From NCBI GenBank assembly GCA_005281725.1, contig SSBO01000012.1:19543060-19607059 (forward strand): a stretch of 64,000 nucleotides of DNA. Direction: 5' to 3'. The translations under genes were made by a program, and so were the position numbers. Position 1 is the stretch's first letter. Every line of letters starts with the position of its first letter. Source of the DNA: Wuchereria bancrofti. Taxonomy: Eukaryota; Nematoda; Chromadorea; Rhabditida; Onchocercidae. Under the pieces are notes generated by a model. It had not been told where the DNA came from. It saw nothing but the letters and a program-made list of their open reading frames with translations, and did not search any database. Shown piece after piece: positions 1-25,604 of the stretch.

Positions 1-233
1 TCCATGGACACATACGATTTATAATGATTGAGGAGTATGAAATTTTGAAGGCTTCACTTCTTTTTTCTGTTACTGGTAAATTGGATTGTGAGCCGTTTGT
101 TCTGTTCAGTAGATTACAATGCATAAAGTTCATCTGTCGAATTATATGGATTTATTATCATTTGGTATTTTATAAATTTCTTTTAGTCAACGAAATTTTA
201 ACAAAACAGGAGGTTATAGGAGCGTACACATCT
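1..233 (+). CDS. Possible 3' end of a plus-strand gene cut by the left edge (weak)
   Basis: A frame is open from the first bases to a GT donor after base 75. A possible acceptor follows at 209, and the joined frame (phase 1) then stops at a TGA ending at 233. The deduced tail is about 33 residues and matches nothing I recognise. The pieces are short and the A+T-rich background produces chance frames, so this may be noise. A further exon-like stretch, flanked by TTTTCAG and GTAAGT, lies at about 387-402. It shows only that splice-like signals are common here. Confidence 0.15.
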
Positions 234-740
234 GATAAGTATACCTATCAGGGATCACGTGTGAATTTTTTTTCTACTTTTAGTTGGTTATTTCCTCTCG
301 TAAGAATACTACTTCATTTTCAAACCTGGAAATGGTGAACATTTGAATGTGGTTTTCAAAATACTTCCGAGATTTTCAGAATAGCTGCGGGACAACAAGC
401 GTAAGTAACACACTTTAAGAGAAAAAGGTAATGTGAGACAAGGATGAAAGAAATAATTGATTGCACAGCTGTAGGAGTGGGGTTTTCATTTTCCAATTTT
501 TACCATTTATTGGAATCAATTTGTGCAGACTTGATGAAGTAATCAAGTGATTAAGTTCGAATTAATTATTTGATCAATAAATGCGTGAGACTAATAAAAT
601 TTGAAAGTAACAACAAAAAAAAAGGAGATTTGAGAGAATTAATTATGGATGGGTGTAATAAATTTGTGAGGATGGTATTTATTGCTCTGTTTAAAGAAGT
701 TAAAAATATTCTTTAACAAATAACAAATAGCATAGATCTA

Positions 741-746
741 TTTATT
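741..746 (-). terminator. Polyadenylation signal AATAAA (minus strand)
   Basis: TTTATT on the plus strand reads AATAAA on the minus strand, about 90 bases beyond the stop codon of the Pro/Gly-rich gene that ends at 835. Position and spacing fit a cleavage signal for that gene. Confidence 0.45.
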
Positions 747-834
747 TGTAACATTGATCGGGAGAACCCGGGAAGTGGATGATTCAACACGTAGAGTATA
801 TAATATAGAAAGGTTAAAATAAACCCTCATCGTC

Positions 835-3800
835 TTAACAATTATTATTGATGATATTTTTGAGGATATCGGGAGTGAGATCGGGACATTCGTCGAATCC
901 ATCATCTTTCCTTTCTCTTTTTTCATCGATATCGACAACAACATCACTACTATTACCTCCCTCTCTTCCTCCTCTTCTTCCTCCTCCTTCCCTTCCTCCT
1001 CCTCCTTCTCCTTTTCCATTTGTAGTACCAGCATCTTTTTCCTTTTCTGGTGACTGTTCTGGTTCTATACTCCCTTTCGAGACACTTTTCTAAAGTTACA
1101 GAAGTAGGATTTAAAATGAATGTTTGAATTCAAAGATTTCAAATAAGATGAGGATCGAATTATTGATTAGTTTAAGATTTATGCTATGAATAGATTGGAA
1201 ATGATGTGAATTCAAATGATAATGAATAATAAGGAATGCATATATTACATAGGTTCAATGAATGAACTAGCAATAGGAAATATGTGATAGAATAATAATT
1301 AGTCTATCATTCTATACACAATGCTAATTATCTTTAATTTTACTAATTGATACTAATTGATTTTAATTTTACTAATTGCTAACTGATTTTAATTTTAATT
1401 AATTTCAAAGTTTTTTACCTTGTCTTAGATGAAAAAACCATAGCAAAAAAAAAAAAAGAAAAAGGAAAACAATTCAAACACGTTGCAACAACAGTAAAAA
1501 TTGGTTTCACGAATGACGAGAAATTCATTTATTCATTGAATTTTCTGTTTCAGTTATTTGATTGCAGTAAGTTTCTTAATTACCTATGTATATTTTATAT
1601 TGATTCATTAATTTTTACGTATTTCATCTCTTTTGATTCTATTTCTATTCCTTCTATTACTATTGTTCCTGATTTTACTTCTATCCATTATAAATTCTTG
1701 TTTTGAAGTATTGAATTTCATAACTACTAGTTTATCGTGATAATGTAAACTTGCATATCACTAATAACACAAATATCCCAGTTCCAGTATCCATTAAATT
1801 CTTTTCTTTTTTCAGTCATAAACTTGACAGAAGTTTTTGATCATCTTTTTCCTTTTTTTTTTTTCTGTAAAAGAAAAAAGAACTACAAATTATTCAAAAT
1901 ACGAAACAACAACATTAGAAATTAACGATTACCTTATTATCAACTTTTAACTCGGCGGATAGTGAATCTTCAAATGGAATCGTACTGACAGGTGTTTGCG
2001 TTTCTTGATTTGATGTAGCTAATGAGTGTTTCACATAAATTGGTGCTACTGGTGGTAGTTGTGGTGGTTCTGGTTTTGATGGTGGTTGCGGTGGTTGTGG
2101 TGGTTCTTGAAGCATTGGTAATGCAGAACTACGCATCGAATTTGTTATTTCATACATTTGTTTCTTTTGACTAGCACATTCCATTTGTAAGATAATTAAA
2201 GGTGCAAAAAATAGCATCACTAAATAAAATTAATGAAATATTTTTAGCGTAGTAAAGTTTTTGAATCATGGAAAAAAATTTACAAATTAAACTTTTTATA
2301 AAATAAAGGTTGGTTTACATCACTTTCTGTTTTTGATTTTTTTTTGATAAATAAAAATAATTCGTTTGTAATTAAAAAATGTTTTCTTCCTTCATGTACT
2401 GGATAATATATCAGAGAGTTTTTTCCCTAATAATAACGAAATATTATTTGATTATGAATTTAAAAAAAATAGTAATTGGTAAAATCATTGGTATACTTTA
2501 TTAATTACTAATTAGTTAGTCATTTATTATTCTTAAACAAGATTTAAGGGAAAAAGAACAATTATTTTGATTAATGTTTTGAACATGAAAAAAAGTCTTA
2601 CAAACATGATGAAAAAAATGGCATACCTGATAAAATAGAAATGATTAGATAATAAATGATAATGTTTGATAAATAAAATACCATATTTTGCAGTATTATT
2701 TTCCCTGTTCGAATATTTTATTATTATATTTTATTATTATTATGAATGTCTAATTTTCAGAAATTTGCACAAATTACAAAAAATTTTTCTACTTTTCTTT
2801 TTCTCAGTAATTAATCACTTATTTTACACATTTAACCATTAAATTTTAACTACAAAGATTAAGATTTTTTCTCACCCTAATTTCAATTTTTATTATCAAT
2901 TAATTGCATTAAAGTTAATTATTATATACGATGAAATGATAAAACAGTTGAACTGATTATAATCGTATAGTATTAATTACAAATATATTTGTTTTTTCGA
3001 AGTGTGCTATGATGAAAAATATTACAATCTATTTAAAATTATTAGGTTGTAAATAATTACTCAACAAAATTTGCTACAATAGTAAAAGCCATTTGTTCTA
3101 CTATTGTATTTAATTGTTATTAATTATTGCGGGGTAATCATAATTTTGCGAACTATCAATAATGAAATACAAATGCATTTCTTAATAATTTGAAGATATT
3201 ACTGGATTTTTTTCCAGAATACAAATAGTAAAGAAACAGTGAGAAAAATTATTTACCAACCTTCTAGTTTCAAACCTGTTTTTTTTTTAATTAAGAAAGT
3301 TTCACATGTCAATTAAAGATTAAATGTAATGATAAATACACAGAATTAGTTCTTTTTATTTCTTATTAGTATAAAGATTTTCTGTCTTTTTTTTATTGGA
3401 AATAATTTGGCACATATTTAATACATATTTTTTAATTTTAATTAATATCATTATCACAACTAACATATGAAAATTTAACTGGTACTACTGCAGTATAAGA
3501 AGTTTCATAGATTAGATAAATTATTTCACACTATAATTATTTACTTAAATAGATTAGAAAAGGAAGAATTACTCTCCTCTCTCTCGACATGCACATATAT
3601 ATATATATATATATATATAGGTGAAGACTAAATTAGTATTTATTGTCTTATTAAGATATTATTACTGAATGGTAAACTTTATGTAATAGTAATCTTAAAG
3701 TCTCGTCTGATGTACTGGGTTGAAACTATCTCTTATATATTGAACACTAAATAATAAACTGACGTTTTAAAATTTGATTTCATCCTCAATACATGCATGA

Positions 3801-5584
3801 TTTAGATGAGAAGTTGATCAACCAATAAAAACTCAATATTTTATTATCACATGATCTCTTGATTAGATGAGTAAACAATCTTTACATCATTTTAATTCCA
3901 GATGTTTAAATTTTGCAGGAGTTCGAAAAAAAATAGAGTTTTCACAACCATTAATATTGTTTGCCAAAAAGAAAAGTTGAATAAATAAACCAACCGCCTA
4001 TCGTTTTTGCAACCTAAAATAATACATACAATTTTTTTTTGAAGTCTTTCCATATCATTTTCGAAATGTTTTCGTTTTAAATTTTTGTCAAATTACAAAT
4101 AATAATATGATAAAATGAAAATTGAATATTTTTAACTTTCTATGATAGTATGTTGTATTGGAAATTTGATCATATTATGTTGAAATTTATAGCTGTTAAG
4201 AATGTTCGTTACTCTTTTCTAAAACATCCAATCTTTCCAATAGTATCATTGCTCGTTCCAAAGTTTCAATTACAAAATGATACGTTCAATAACAACAAAA
4301 AAAGAAGTATTAAATCAAATTCAATAAAAAGCAAAGTTTTACAAATTCGTCACTAAATGATAGTCGTATCTAATTGCAATGAATTTTGAAATTTTATTGA
4401 ATTAAACGAATGATAAAAGTTAAATATTTGATAATAATATCAACAACCAAATTTAGTTTAATAGGCAAGTGGATATTTGGCTTCTTTTCCGGTATATTAT
4501 CAGATTATACTGGAATTTTCGATCTTTCGCCCCGATGTTTGAATTCTCAATTTTATACTTTTGTATACCACGGATTACTATTGAAATCATTAGAAATCTC
4601 AAAATTAAGGTGCATTCTTTTCCAGAAATATCGTTCTCTAATTTAATTTTTTCGGAATAAAACCATAAAGATGAAAAATGCAAGATGAAAGCAATATTAC
4701 ATCTTAATTCTTATTTTGAAGTGAAATTCGAAAGTATATAATTTTGTATTTTGCACTACTCTGAATAAAAAGAACTTTGAATAAAGTAGAACTAAAATTA
4801 AATAAAGGAAAAAAAGACATTAAACTTACTATAGACACAATTTCATGTATAAGAGGTAATACATTAAAGACTGGAAAAAAACAAAAAAAAAAAATGAAGT
4901 TACCAAATTTTATTATTCATTAACGGTTAACTCAATCTTAAAATTATGGTCAGAATTTCTAAATTGAAACACTTTTTTTCCTCTTTTTTCAATCAAAAAA
5001 TTGCATGAAGCTTAAGATAAGTGTTAACAAAAAGCATTATATCAAATATAAGAAAGAAAAAGAAAATACGATGAAATTATTCGCTTTAATTGTTCTAATA
5101 ATTCACTAAAAAGTTGAAGTGATTGTCCAAAATTCTTATCCATAATTCCAGCTTAATCTAACGTTTTATCATATCTTTTTCTTGTAATTATCTTTCTTAT
5201 GATTATTTCCCTATTTATCAAGAATTTTAAAACATATTTGTACAGTTGAAGTTTTATTCTTCTAATTTTTCTTCTAATACTATAAATAAAAGAAAAATTT
5301 GATTAAATGATTCAAGAAATTTGCTTCATCATATATTACATAAAACAGACTAAAACGTCATATTTATTTGTTTTACATCAAAGTTTCATTTCATTTCAAT
5401 AAATTAATTTACAAGGCATAATTTCATTGCTGCATGCGTTATGTGATATCTCATTTATATGACATTATGTGACATAAAGTAATATTATTATACTTTATAT
5501 AATCTGTGTGAAAGTAATCACTACCAAACGATCATTTAATTACAGCCTAGCATACAAACAACACTCACCCATAAGGCTTGCCAT
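835..5584 (-). CDS. Secreted proline-rich/glycine-rich protein, three exons
   Basis: Exons (minus): 5584-5569, 2219-1933, 1089-835, giving about 185 aa. Exon 1 codes only five residues plus one base (donor GTGAGT). Exon 2 follows a TTTAG acceptor in the matching phase, and the junction creates one continuous hydrophobic stretch (MASLMVMLFFAPLIIL...) that reads as a signal peptide ending near C20-A21. The AAG|GTAATC donor of exon 2 and the TTTAG acceptor of exon 3 are both phase 0. The mature part has a proline run (PPQPPQPP, PEPPQLPP), an acidic stretch, a Gly/Arg-rich run (GGGGREGGGRRGG), then an acidic C-terminus holding two cysteines, the last being the final residue. It should be secreted. 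I recognise no family. An alternative is that exon 2's own ATG at 2217 is used, because its acceptor lies only two bases upstream and could accept a spliced leader. Confidence 0.6.
2220..5568 (-). other. Long first intron of the secreted Pro/Gly-rich gene
   Basis: About 3.3 kb of A+T-rich sequence with no convincing exon on either strand. It includes a TA dinucleotide run at about 3594-3619. The small open frames at 4150-4700 overlap each other on both strands and lack coding character. Confidence 0.5.
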
Positions 5585-5850
5585 AAATCCTAGGCCAGGC
5601 CTACCACCAGCCCTCGGACCCCCGCCAGACCAGCCACTCAACAACGACTTCACTTACAGCTTCATAAAACAGAGATGAAAATATTTCGCACATCGTTTGT
5701 TCGAACTTTACACGGATATTCTCCGAAAAGCGTTCGCTAGTTCGAGCTGATATTTGGTTTGTTTCGCCACTGAACTTCTGGGATATCTCGGGGTGTCTCA
5801 GGGGTGGTTCTTGATTCGATGAGTTAGTTGTTATCTTAAGCTATGGACAT
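5569..5850. promoter_or_regulatory. GC-rich island, probable promoter/5' exon region
   Basis: About 280 bases are clearly richer in G+C than the surrounding several kilobases. The left part holds the first coding exon and presumed 5' UTR of the minus-strand secreted gene. To the right (5700-5850) the island continues without an obvious long frame. It faces the pkn-1 gene, which starts 6 kb away on the plus strand, so it could be a bidirectional promoter or hold a distal non-coding 5' exon of pkn-1. That second role is inference. Confidence 0.35.
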
Positions 5851-8800
5851 TATTGTTTCTCTGGGATATATCGATAGACGAGGGGTATGAAATTGAACAT
5901 AGAAATACTGTGTATAATAAGCAATTAGTGCTAATATCGTTATTTTGACCTTTTTGGAGATGTTTACTTTTTCTCAGTTATACTATCTAATCGGAATGTA
6001 GTGTTTTGAATTCACATAATAACAGAACAAATTGTTAGATACAGAGTAAGTATTATTATATTTAGCTATGTTTTATATATAGACAACATTGCTATATATG
6101 GGATACGTTATAAAACCGTATCATACGTTAAACGTACGTAATTTTAACTATTACATTATTTTTTGTAAACTTCTGGCTTTACTTAAGTCCTCATGTATGA
6201 AATTGATCGAATTTTGGGATTGATTTTTTACTATTTGAATTTAATTTTTTACTTCGTCATACCGTTTACGTTCCCGAATTCAATTTTATACCTTGTTAAC
6301 ATTTACGTTCGATGTTATTCACTTGTTATAGCAGTTGTTCTAGATCATCTTAAGCTTCTACTGATATAATTCGACTCAATATTTGCCAAACTTATTCATT
6401 TTTTTGCTGTAAAATCGTTATTTCTGTCAGCTTATGTACTTTCACAATTTCTTCATGTTACTGAACAAAGTTACGTGAGGTGATCTTTAAGTTATATTTT
6501 GTTGGAGATCAGATTATATTTCGTGATATATGTACTAAGATGTGTCGATTGATTTCTTTTTTTATTCAGCTAGATTAAATGATTTCAGTTAGAAGGATTT
6601 ATAAAAGTTCATGCATGAAGTTAAAAAATAAAGTAAAATTAACACACGGAGAGTTTATTCGAATGCGAAGAAGATTGAATCGACAGTGGCACTTTATAAA
6701 CACTAAGGTAGAGGTTGAAAGGAGGAAGTCGTATTTCACATTTCAAGAAATGAGAAATATTAGGTTGCATTCTGCCCATTGGAACGTTGAAATTTTTAAA
6801 TTTTATTTCATATTTTTATACTTACTAGATATTTTTAACGCTCATGCTTTGATTCTTTTCCTCTCTTTTTCTTTTTTTCTTGGTCAAAGTTTAACTTATT
6901 TCCTTGGTTTGGTTGTTTGCGCTTATAATTTTGAATTCTAATTACATGCAGTTCATGAATTTCCACAACAATTCATAATTTTCTAATCATGCATTGATAA
7001 TGCTGAATTTTGCGCAAGTGTAGAAATATTGCCCATATATAATTTAATTTAGATATTTCTTTCTTTAGCATTTAGCTCCACTAAACTACTGTGATAATTT
7101 ATGATGCCTCACTTTGAGGATAACTCGTTTAAGTTTCATTTCATTATGAGTAGGCGATTTGAACAAGTTAAATTATTTTTTATGCGGACATGCATTTCTT
7201 TACTTCGTCAGCAAATACGAGAATGGTAAGTTTTGTCTGATATATGCTTCAATACAACTTGTCATCTATAGGAGTAAGTCATTATTTTATTTTTCTCAAT
7301 GTACAAGGGATTCACTAGTGCTAGGCTTTGAGTTGTTATTTTTTCCTTTCTTCCCTATTCATTGTCAGCCTATTCGTCTATTCGTTTCTTAAAATGTTAG
7401 CCTAGCACTGCATCACATAATGGTTTTTTTGTTGGGAAGGTAATCGTTTCATGTCATGACTTTAATTGTTTAAGGCAAAAAATAGATGTACTTTTCAAGA
7501 TCTTCATGATTTTATTTTAAACTTTCAATATATCCATTATTATTACTATTTTTTTATGTGACAAATATATGTTATTAAGGCAATAAAAGTCATTCAGTTA
7601 GATGCGACATTTCATGTCAGGTGGGCAATAAATATTGACCTTTCTGTAAAAAAAATGAAAGTTACAAGATATTAGTATTTTATAAAGCCATTCTATTTAA
7701 TTCGTTTTTTGATCATGCTATTGGTCATCCTATTATGACATTTAAAAAAACTAACGAAATTAGTAAATCCAAATAATTCAAAGACGAAGTGAATCTAAAC
7801 ATTTTGAACTTTAATTTCTGAAAGAAAAGAATTTGACAAAATATCTCTTTTTGGTGGAATCACTATACCCGTACATATATTGTTGTTAGCTGGAACACAT
7901 TAAAAAAATTTCGATAAAACCATGTTTATTATTAATTGTAGTTTATTACTATTATTATTAATTATCATTAAATTTTTATTATTACTATTGATGACGCTTT
8001 TTTTATGATCTTAGATATATTCTCACTTTTCTTTCTTTTCGCTCTCTTTTGCGTTATAATATCTTTAATGATTAATTTTAACGTTTTGCAAATTTTTTTC
8101 TTTCATTCTTCTATGCGTTTTTATGCGAAGCAATAATATATGTGCGGCATATTTTGATGATGAAAAACTAAGGAAGTGATGGATAATCTTTCTTTTTTCA
8201 TTTTGTTTTTTAAGAAATAAAATAATTTGGAATTTTTCTGTAGGCTCTGATTTCAAGTTTTCTTTCATTTGTTTGCATGTGGTTAGATTTAGGTTTTATG
8301 TGTGTTTATTGGGTGCTACTCATGATTTATTTTGGTTTTTATCTTCTAAATTAATTGCTTATGGGTCTGTTTTTCGGTGATATCATGTTGATGGAAAGTT
8401 TTATGGCTTTTCATTTGTTAGCTGATTTTTGAATTATATCCAGATTCTGGATTGTTTACTATTTATTTTAGGAAATCATGCTAACTGAAGTATACGTTTT
8501 AATGACTGTTGGGTTAAATTGTATGAATTTATTCAATATCAGGAAAAGGCATTTGCATTACCGCAGTTTATGAATTCCCTAGCAACATGAAAAAGTATGA
8601 ATAAATTTCTAAAACAAAATGTTATTCTCATCCATTTTCTCTTTCTGAAGAAAAATAATCTTCATGAAATATATTTCAGGATAAATTGTTATGAATATTA
8701 TGCTTTTTCTAATAAGTTTATAATGGAAGGATGAAAAGAGCTATACTAATAAATTTGTATATAAATGTTAAATAAATTTGTTGAATATATAATAATTTGG

Positions 8801-11748
8801 TTATAAAATAATCGTAATGTGCTGATTACATTAAAATTTTAAAATGTGTCTCAAATGTAGAATGCAAATTCATTATTGACGTTTTTTTTTCTTCTTTTTT
8901 TAATTTGCGGAAAAGGAGATAAAACGATGAACGTCCTTTATTTATCAATTTGTGTTTTAATTGCATCATTGATAACAACTGTCACTTACCACTACTGTGA
9001 AGTGTATTTCAATCATTCATATTCGTCTGTTTCTTTTTACAGTTAACGTTCCAAATTGATAATAAACATTGAAATTATACAAATATTAGAGGAAACTTAT
9101 AACTTGAATATTATGCATTTTTTGGATTTCATTTCAGCTTTCAGTTTTGTTGAATGTTTGATTTTAATCAGTAGTTTTGATTTCAAATTTTCAGATATCA
9201 GCATGATAGCGTGAGCTAGTTATTTAATCAAAAACAAAAAAAAGCTAGTAAACAACATGCTAATTTTAGGCTTTAACCCATCAGACTGCTGGGTAATCCT
9301 TTCAATTTTTTGGTATGACAACCCTTTCTGTTTTGTTTTTTTGTGAGCCCATATTTCTTTTTTTGTATCTGTTACGATAGCTATCTTACCAATAAGATTG
9401 ATATAAACAAATAGATAAAAAGTAAACATTGTTTAGTTTAATATTAATGGTTGTTTTAAAGAAAACTTTACTTTAGCTTCTTTCAAAGTATCTTTATTGC
9501 TAAATAATACCAAGTTTCTTTTTATCTTTTTTTATTTTGAGAAGTAATTCTTGAAGTTTTAAAATCTCATGCTAAATGCTTTTACTTGTTCAGTTTCATT
9601 TTTTTTTTTTTGTTTGTTTCTTATTCGTAGGTGTGCAAATTTCTTTTCCTTTTTTTTTTTTTTGAAAAAGAGGGAGGGAAAGGGGAAGATATATTGATAG
9701 GTAGATGAATTGATGCGTGGTAGATGGGGTAGATGATTGTCATTTTGCAAATGACGGCTTCATTTTTCTTCCTCTTTCTTTTTAGAAAAATTTTCAAAAG
9801 TCTAATGAATCGATCATTTTATCGATTGGTTGATGTGATATGATGAAGCAAAGATAAGACGCAAAAAATTTGTTGAAAAGGTGATTAGTTGAATGTTATT
9901 GGATCATTTTCCTTGCTTTAATTAATTACATATATTTATGTTTGATTGTTAATTTTTCTAAGTTATTGATTTCTTAATTGGTTTACTCTTTTTTTTATTT
10001 ATTAAATTTTAAATTAAGTTTTTTAAATCAAATTTATTAAATTTAATTATTTGTGTATTCTAAGTAGCTTTATATTTTATTTCGCTACTCTTTTAATCTT
10101 TTTCCCATTCCCTGATAGTTATTTTCTCCAGTTTATTCTATTTTCAATAAGATACCTTACGGCATTAATTATTTTGTAAAAGAATGTGGAATCGATTATC
10201 GACTAATTTGATATATTAATATATATATATAATAAAGAAACCTCATCGGTTACAACCAGTCAGTCGTTTTTTTCTTCCAAAAATTTTATTTAATTGTTAA
10301 AAATGTTTTTATTTCAAAAATTGTTTCGAAAGCAATTGACGATGTGATGACAGAAAGAAAATAACATTTTTTCTAAATGGTAACTTTGATTGAAAGGCAA
10401 AAAAAAAACACACCTACATACGCACGCACACACACATACACACACGCACACACACATACACACACGCACACACACACACACACATACACACACGCACACA
10501 CACATACGCATGCACAGATATATGCACACATACATATAGTTTACACATACGCATGCAGATACACATTCATACATACAAAATATATATTCGTTACATCTTT
10601 ATAACTAAATTTACAACATGAGGAGGCCGATGGTTCGTTGAAAAGTTATCACTGATTATGATTGAGTCTGATGTTTTATGTTATATGATATATTGTTTAA
10701 CATTTTAATTTTAATATTTTTATTGATTAAGAAATAAAGATTAGTTTGATTTTTTATTTTTTTTTTGTTTTGTTTCTTTTTGTCACTTTTTTTGTTACCA
10801 CTTAATATATATTTTTCTATATCTATTCTTTAGCTTCTTGAATTCTGCCTGATTTTTTTTTCATCTGGTTCATCCACCGTTTTTTTTTCTTCTTTCACTC
10901 TTTATTTCTCTTTTCTCAAAAGTTAAACTACTGTATTTATATGTTTTGACAGCTGACATTGCAAGCTTCTTCCAAGATATTATTCGAGTTGTGGTGATAA
11001 CACACAGTTACACTGTTACCGTTACTAAATGATGATAAATTACAAAATTTGAGCCATTTTTGGTCATTATAATACTTTATTTATTGATGTACTTAATACA
11101 AGAATCATTTATCTACCTTCATTGTTTGAAAAAAAAATGAGTAAATTACCGAAATTGACATTATTTATCCAAGGTTCAAAGTTCAACTGATGAAGTTGTA
11201 CCATTGCGAGGTAATTTTATATATCGGACAATTTTTTTTTTCTTTTTTTCATTCTCTATCTTATTCATCATCCTTTCGTTCGTTATGCAGCGTCATTTGA
11301 TGATTTGTCATTTTCGATTAGTTGAGATGTTTGAAATAGTTTTCTGTTCGTTTCAGAGTTTTATTCCAATCCAGAAAAGCAAAAAGTTGCATTGGTGTGT
11401 GGATTTTTGGGTGTTCTAAATTGCACCACATTGAAAGGAGTGGATGGTGAGATTTCCGTCCTGTTCCAGTGCTGCCACTGCTATTATTATTCTGCTTTTC
11501 TAATTTCTTACTGATTTACTCGAGCAGATCAAATTTTGAAGGCGTTTAACCTATTCTGGTTGTTATTGCTAGGTTCAGATACTTTTTTTCCTGTTTATTC
11601 TACGTCTTTTTTTTTTCCGTTCTATTCGTATCACAAATTTGTGCTTTCTTCTTTTCTAGTCATTTCATCCATTCATTTGTATTTTCCTTTTTGTACTTCA
11701 TTTTGTTCAAACAGTTTACTTTTCTATTTTTACTATCAGTATAGCATT
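5851..11748. other. Upstream region/5' intron of pkn-1, no firm gene
   Basis: About 5.9 kb of A+T-rich DNA with poly-T tracts and a CA microsatellite. The longest open frame, 6579-6941 (120 codons, plus), has a basic first half and a hydrophobic second half, but no splice-supported structure or family match. Alternative 5' exons of pkn-1 may lie here; none can be assigned from sequence. Confidence 0.4.
10410..10570. repeat. CA/TG microsatellite, interrupted
   Basis: A run of CA dinucleotides interrupted by CG and TA steps (ACACAC, ACGCAC, ATACAC). It generates artificial Thr/His-rich and Cys/Val-rich open frames on the two strands, which should not be called genes. Confidence 0.9.
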
Positions 11749-25011
<13,263 letters not shown>

Positions 25012-25604
25012 NAAAATTTGTTTAAGTTTATTGCATATACTTATAAATTTGATGGCCAAAATTTCAAGACTTAAGGATAACTATGTGTGGCTAGCATATG
25101 TTTGACTTGAAAGCTTAAATTTAAATTTTTCGAGACAATTCCAAAAAAGGCGAAGTTATTTGGAGGCGATATTTTAAAATTGTCTTTAAACATCTAGTTT
25201 TTTGCTTGATTTCATCATTTTTCTTCATGTGTTTTTGCATTCGATGCCTGTTATTACACTCGTTTTTGCTGTTTATCTGTTCTTTTAGATTTTAGTGAAT
25301 GGCAGTTTCTTGTTTTAGAATTTTTTCAAATATTAAATTATTTCTTCAGTTATTGTTTTTGCCATAAACTTAATCTTCAAATGCTAATACTCTAGAAAAG
25401 ACTTAGAAATTTTGTCCTTGTTAACTATGTTTCAGTCTTATTTCTCGATTATATTTTTTCTACGAAATTTTTTTGAACGAAAATGTTGATAGAAACTTCA
25501 TGTCTAATTCTGAGGAAAAAATTATGATTTAGTTTTTTCCGCTGGTTTTATTTCTATATAACAATGGTATTACTTCAAAAGATTGTTTTCTAACCCCTTT
25601 TCTN
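25012..25604 (+). repeat. Duplicated 3'-flank fragment, copy B, bounded by single Ns
   Basis: The bases between the Ns at 25012 and 25604 match pkn-1 3' flank at about 24230-24887, with a deletion of roughly 70 bases near its left end and a few substitutions. It carries no exon. A single N at each edge is typical of contig joining, not of real sequence. Confidence 0.85.

Noticed and set aside
848..1093. Plus-strand Ser/Pro/Leu-rich frame
   Set aside because: It is antisense to the Gly/Arg-rich third exon of the secreted minus-strand gene, which has matching splice phase and a downstream polyadenylation signal.
4150..4683. Several overlapping frames of 60-80 codons on both strands
   Set aside because: They have no splice support or coding composition and lie within the long first intron of the minus-strand gene.
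5530..5690. Possible tRNA or plus-strand proline-rich exon in the GC-rich island
   Set aside because: No cloverleaf or A/B box pattern is visible. The minus-strand reading explains the segment better, giving an in-phase signal peptide with the next exon.
10314..10604. Cys/Val-rich and Thr/His-rich open frames on opposite strands
   Set aside because: Both are translations of the CA/TG microsatellite.
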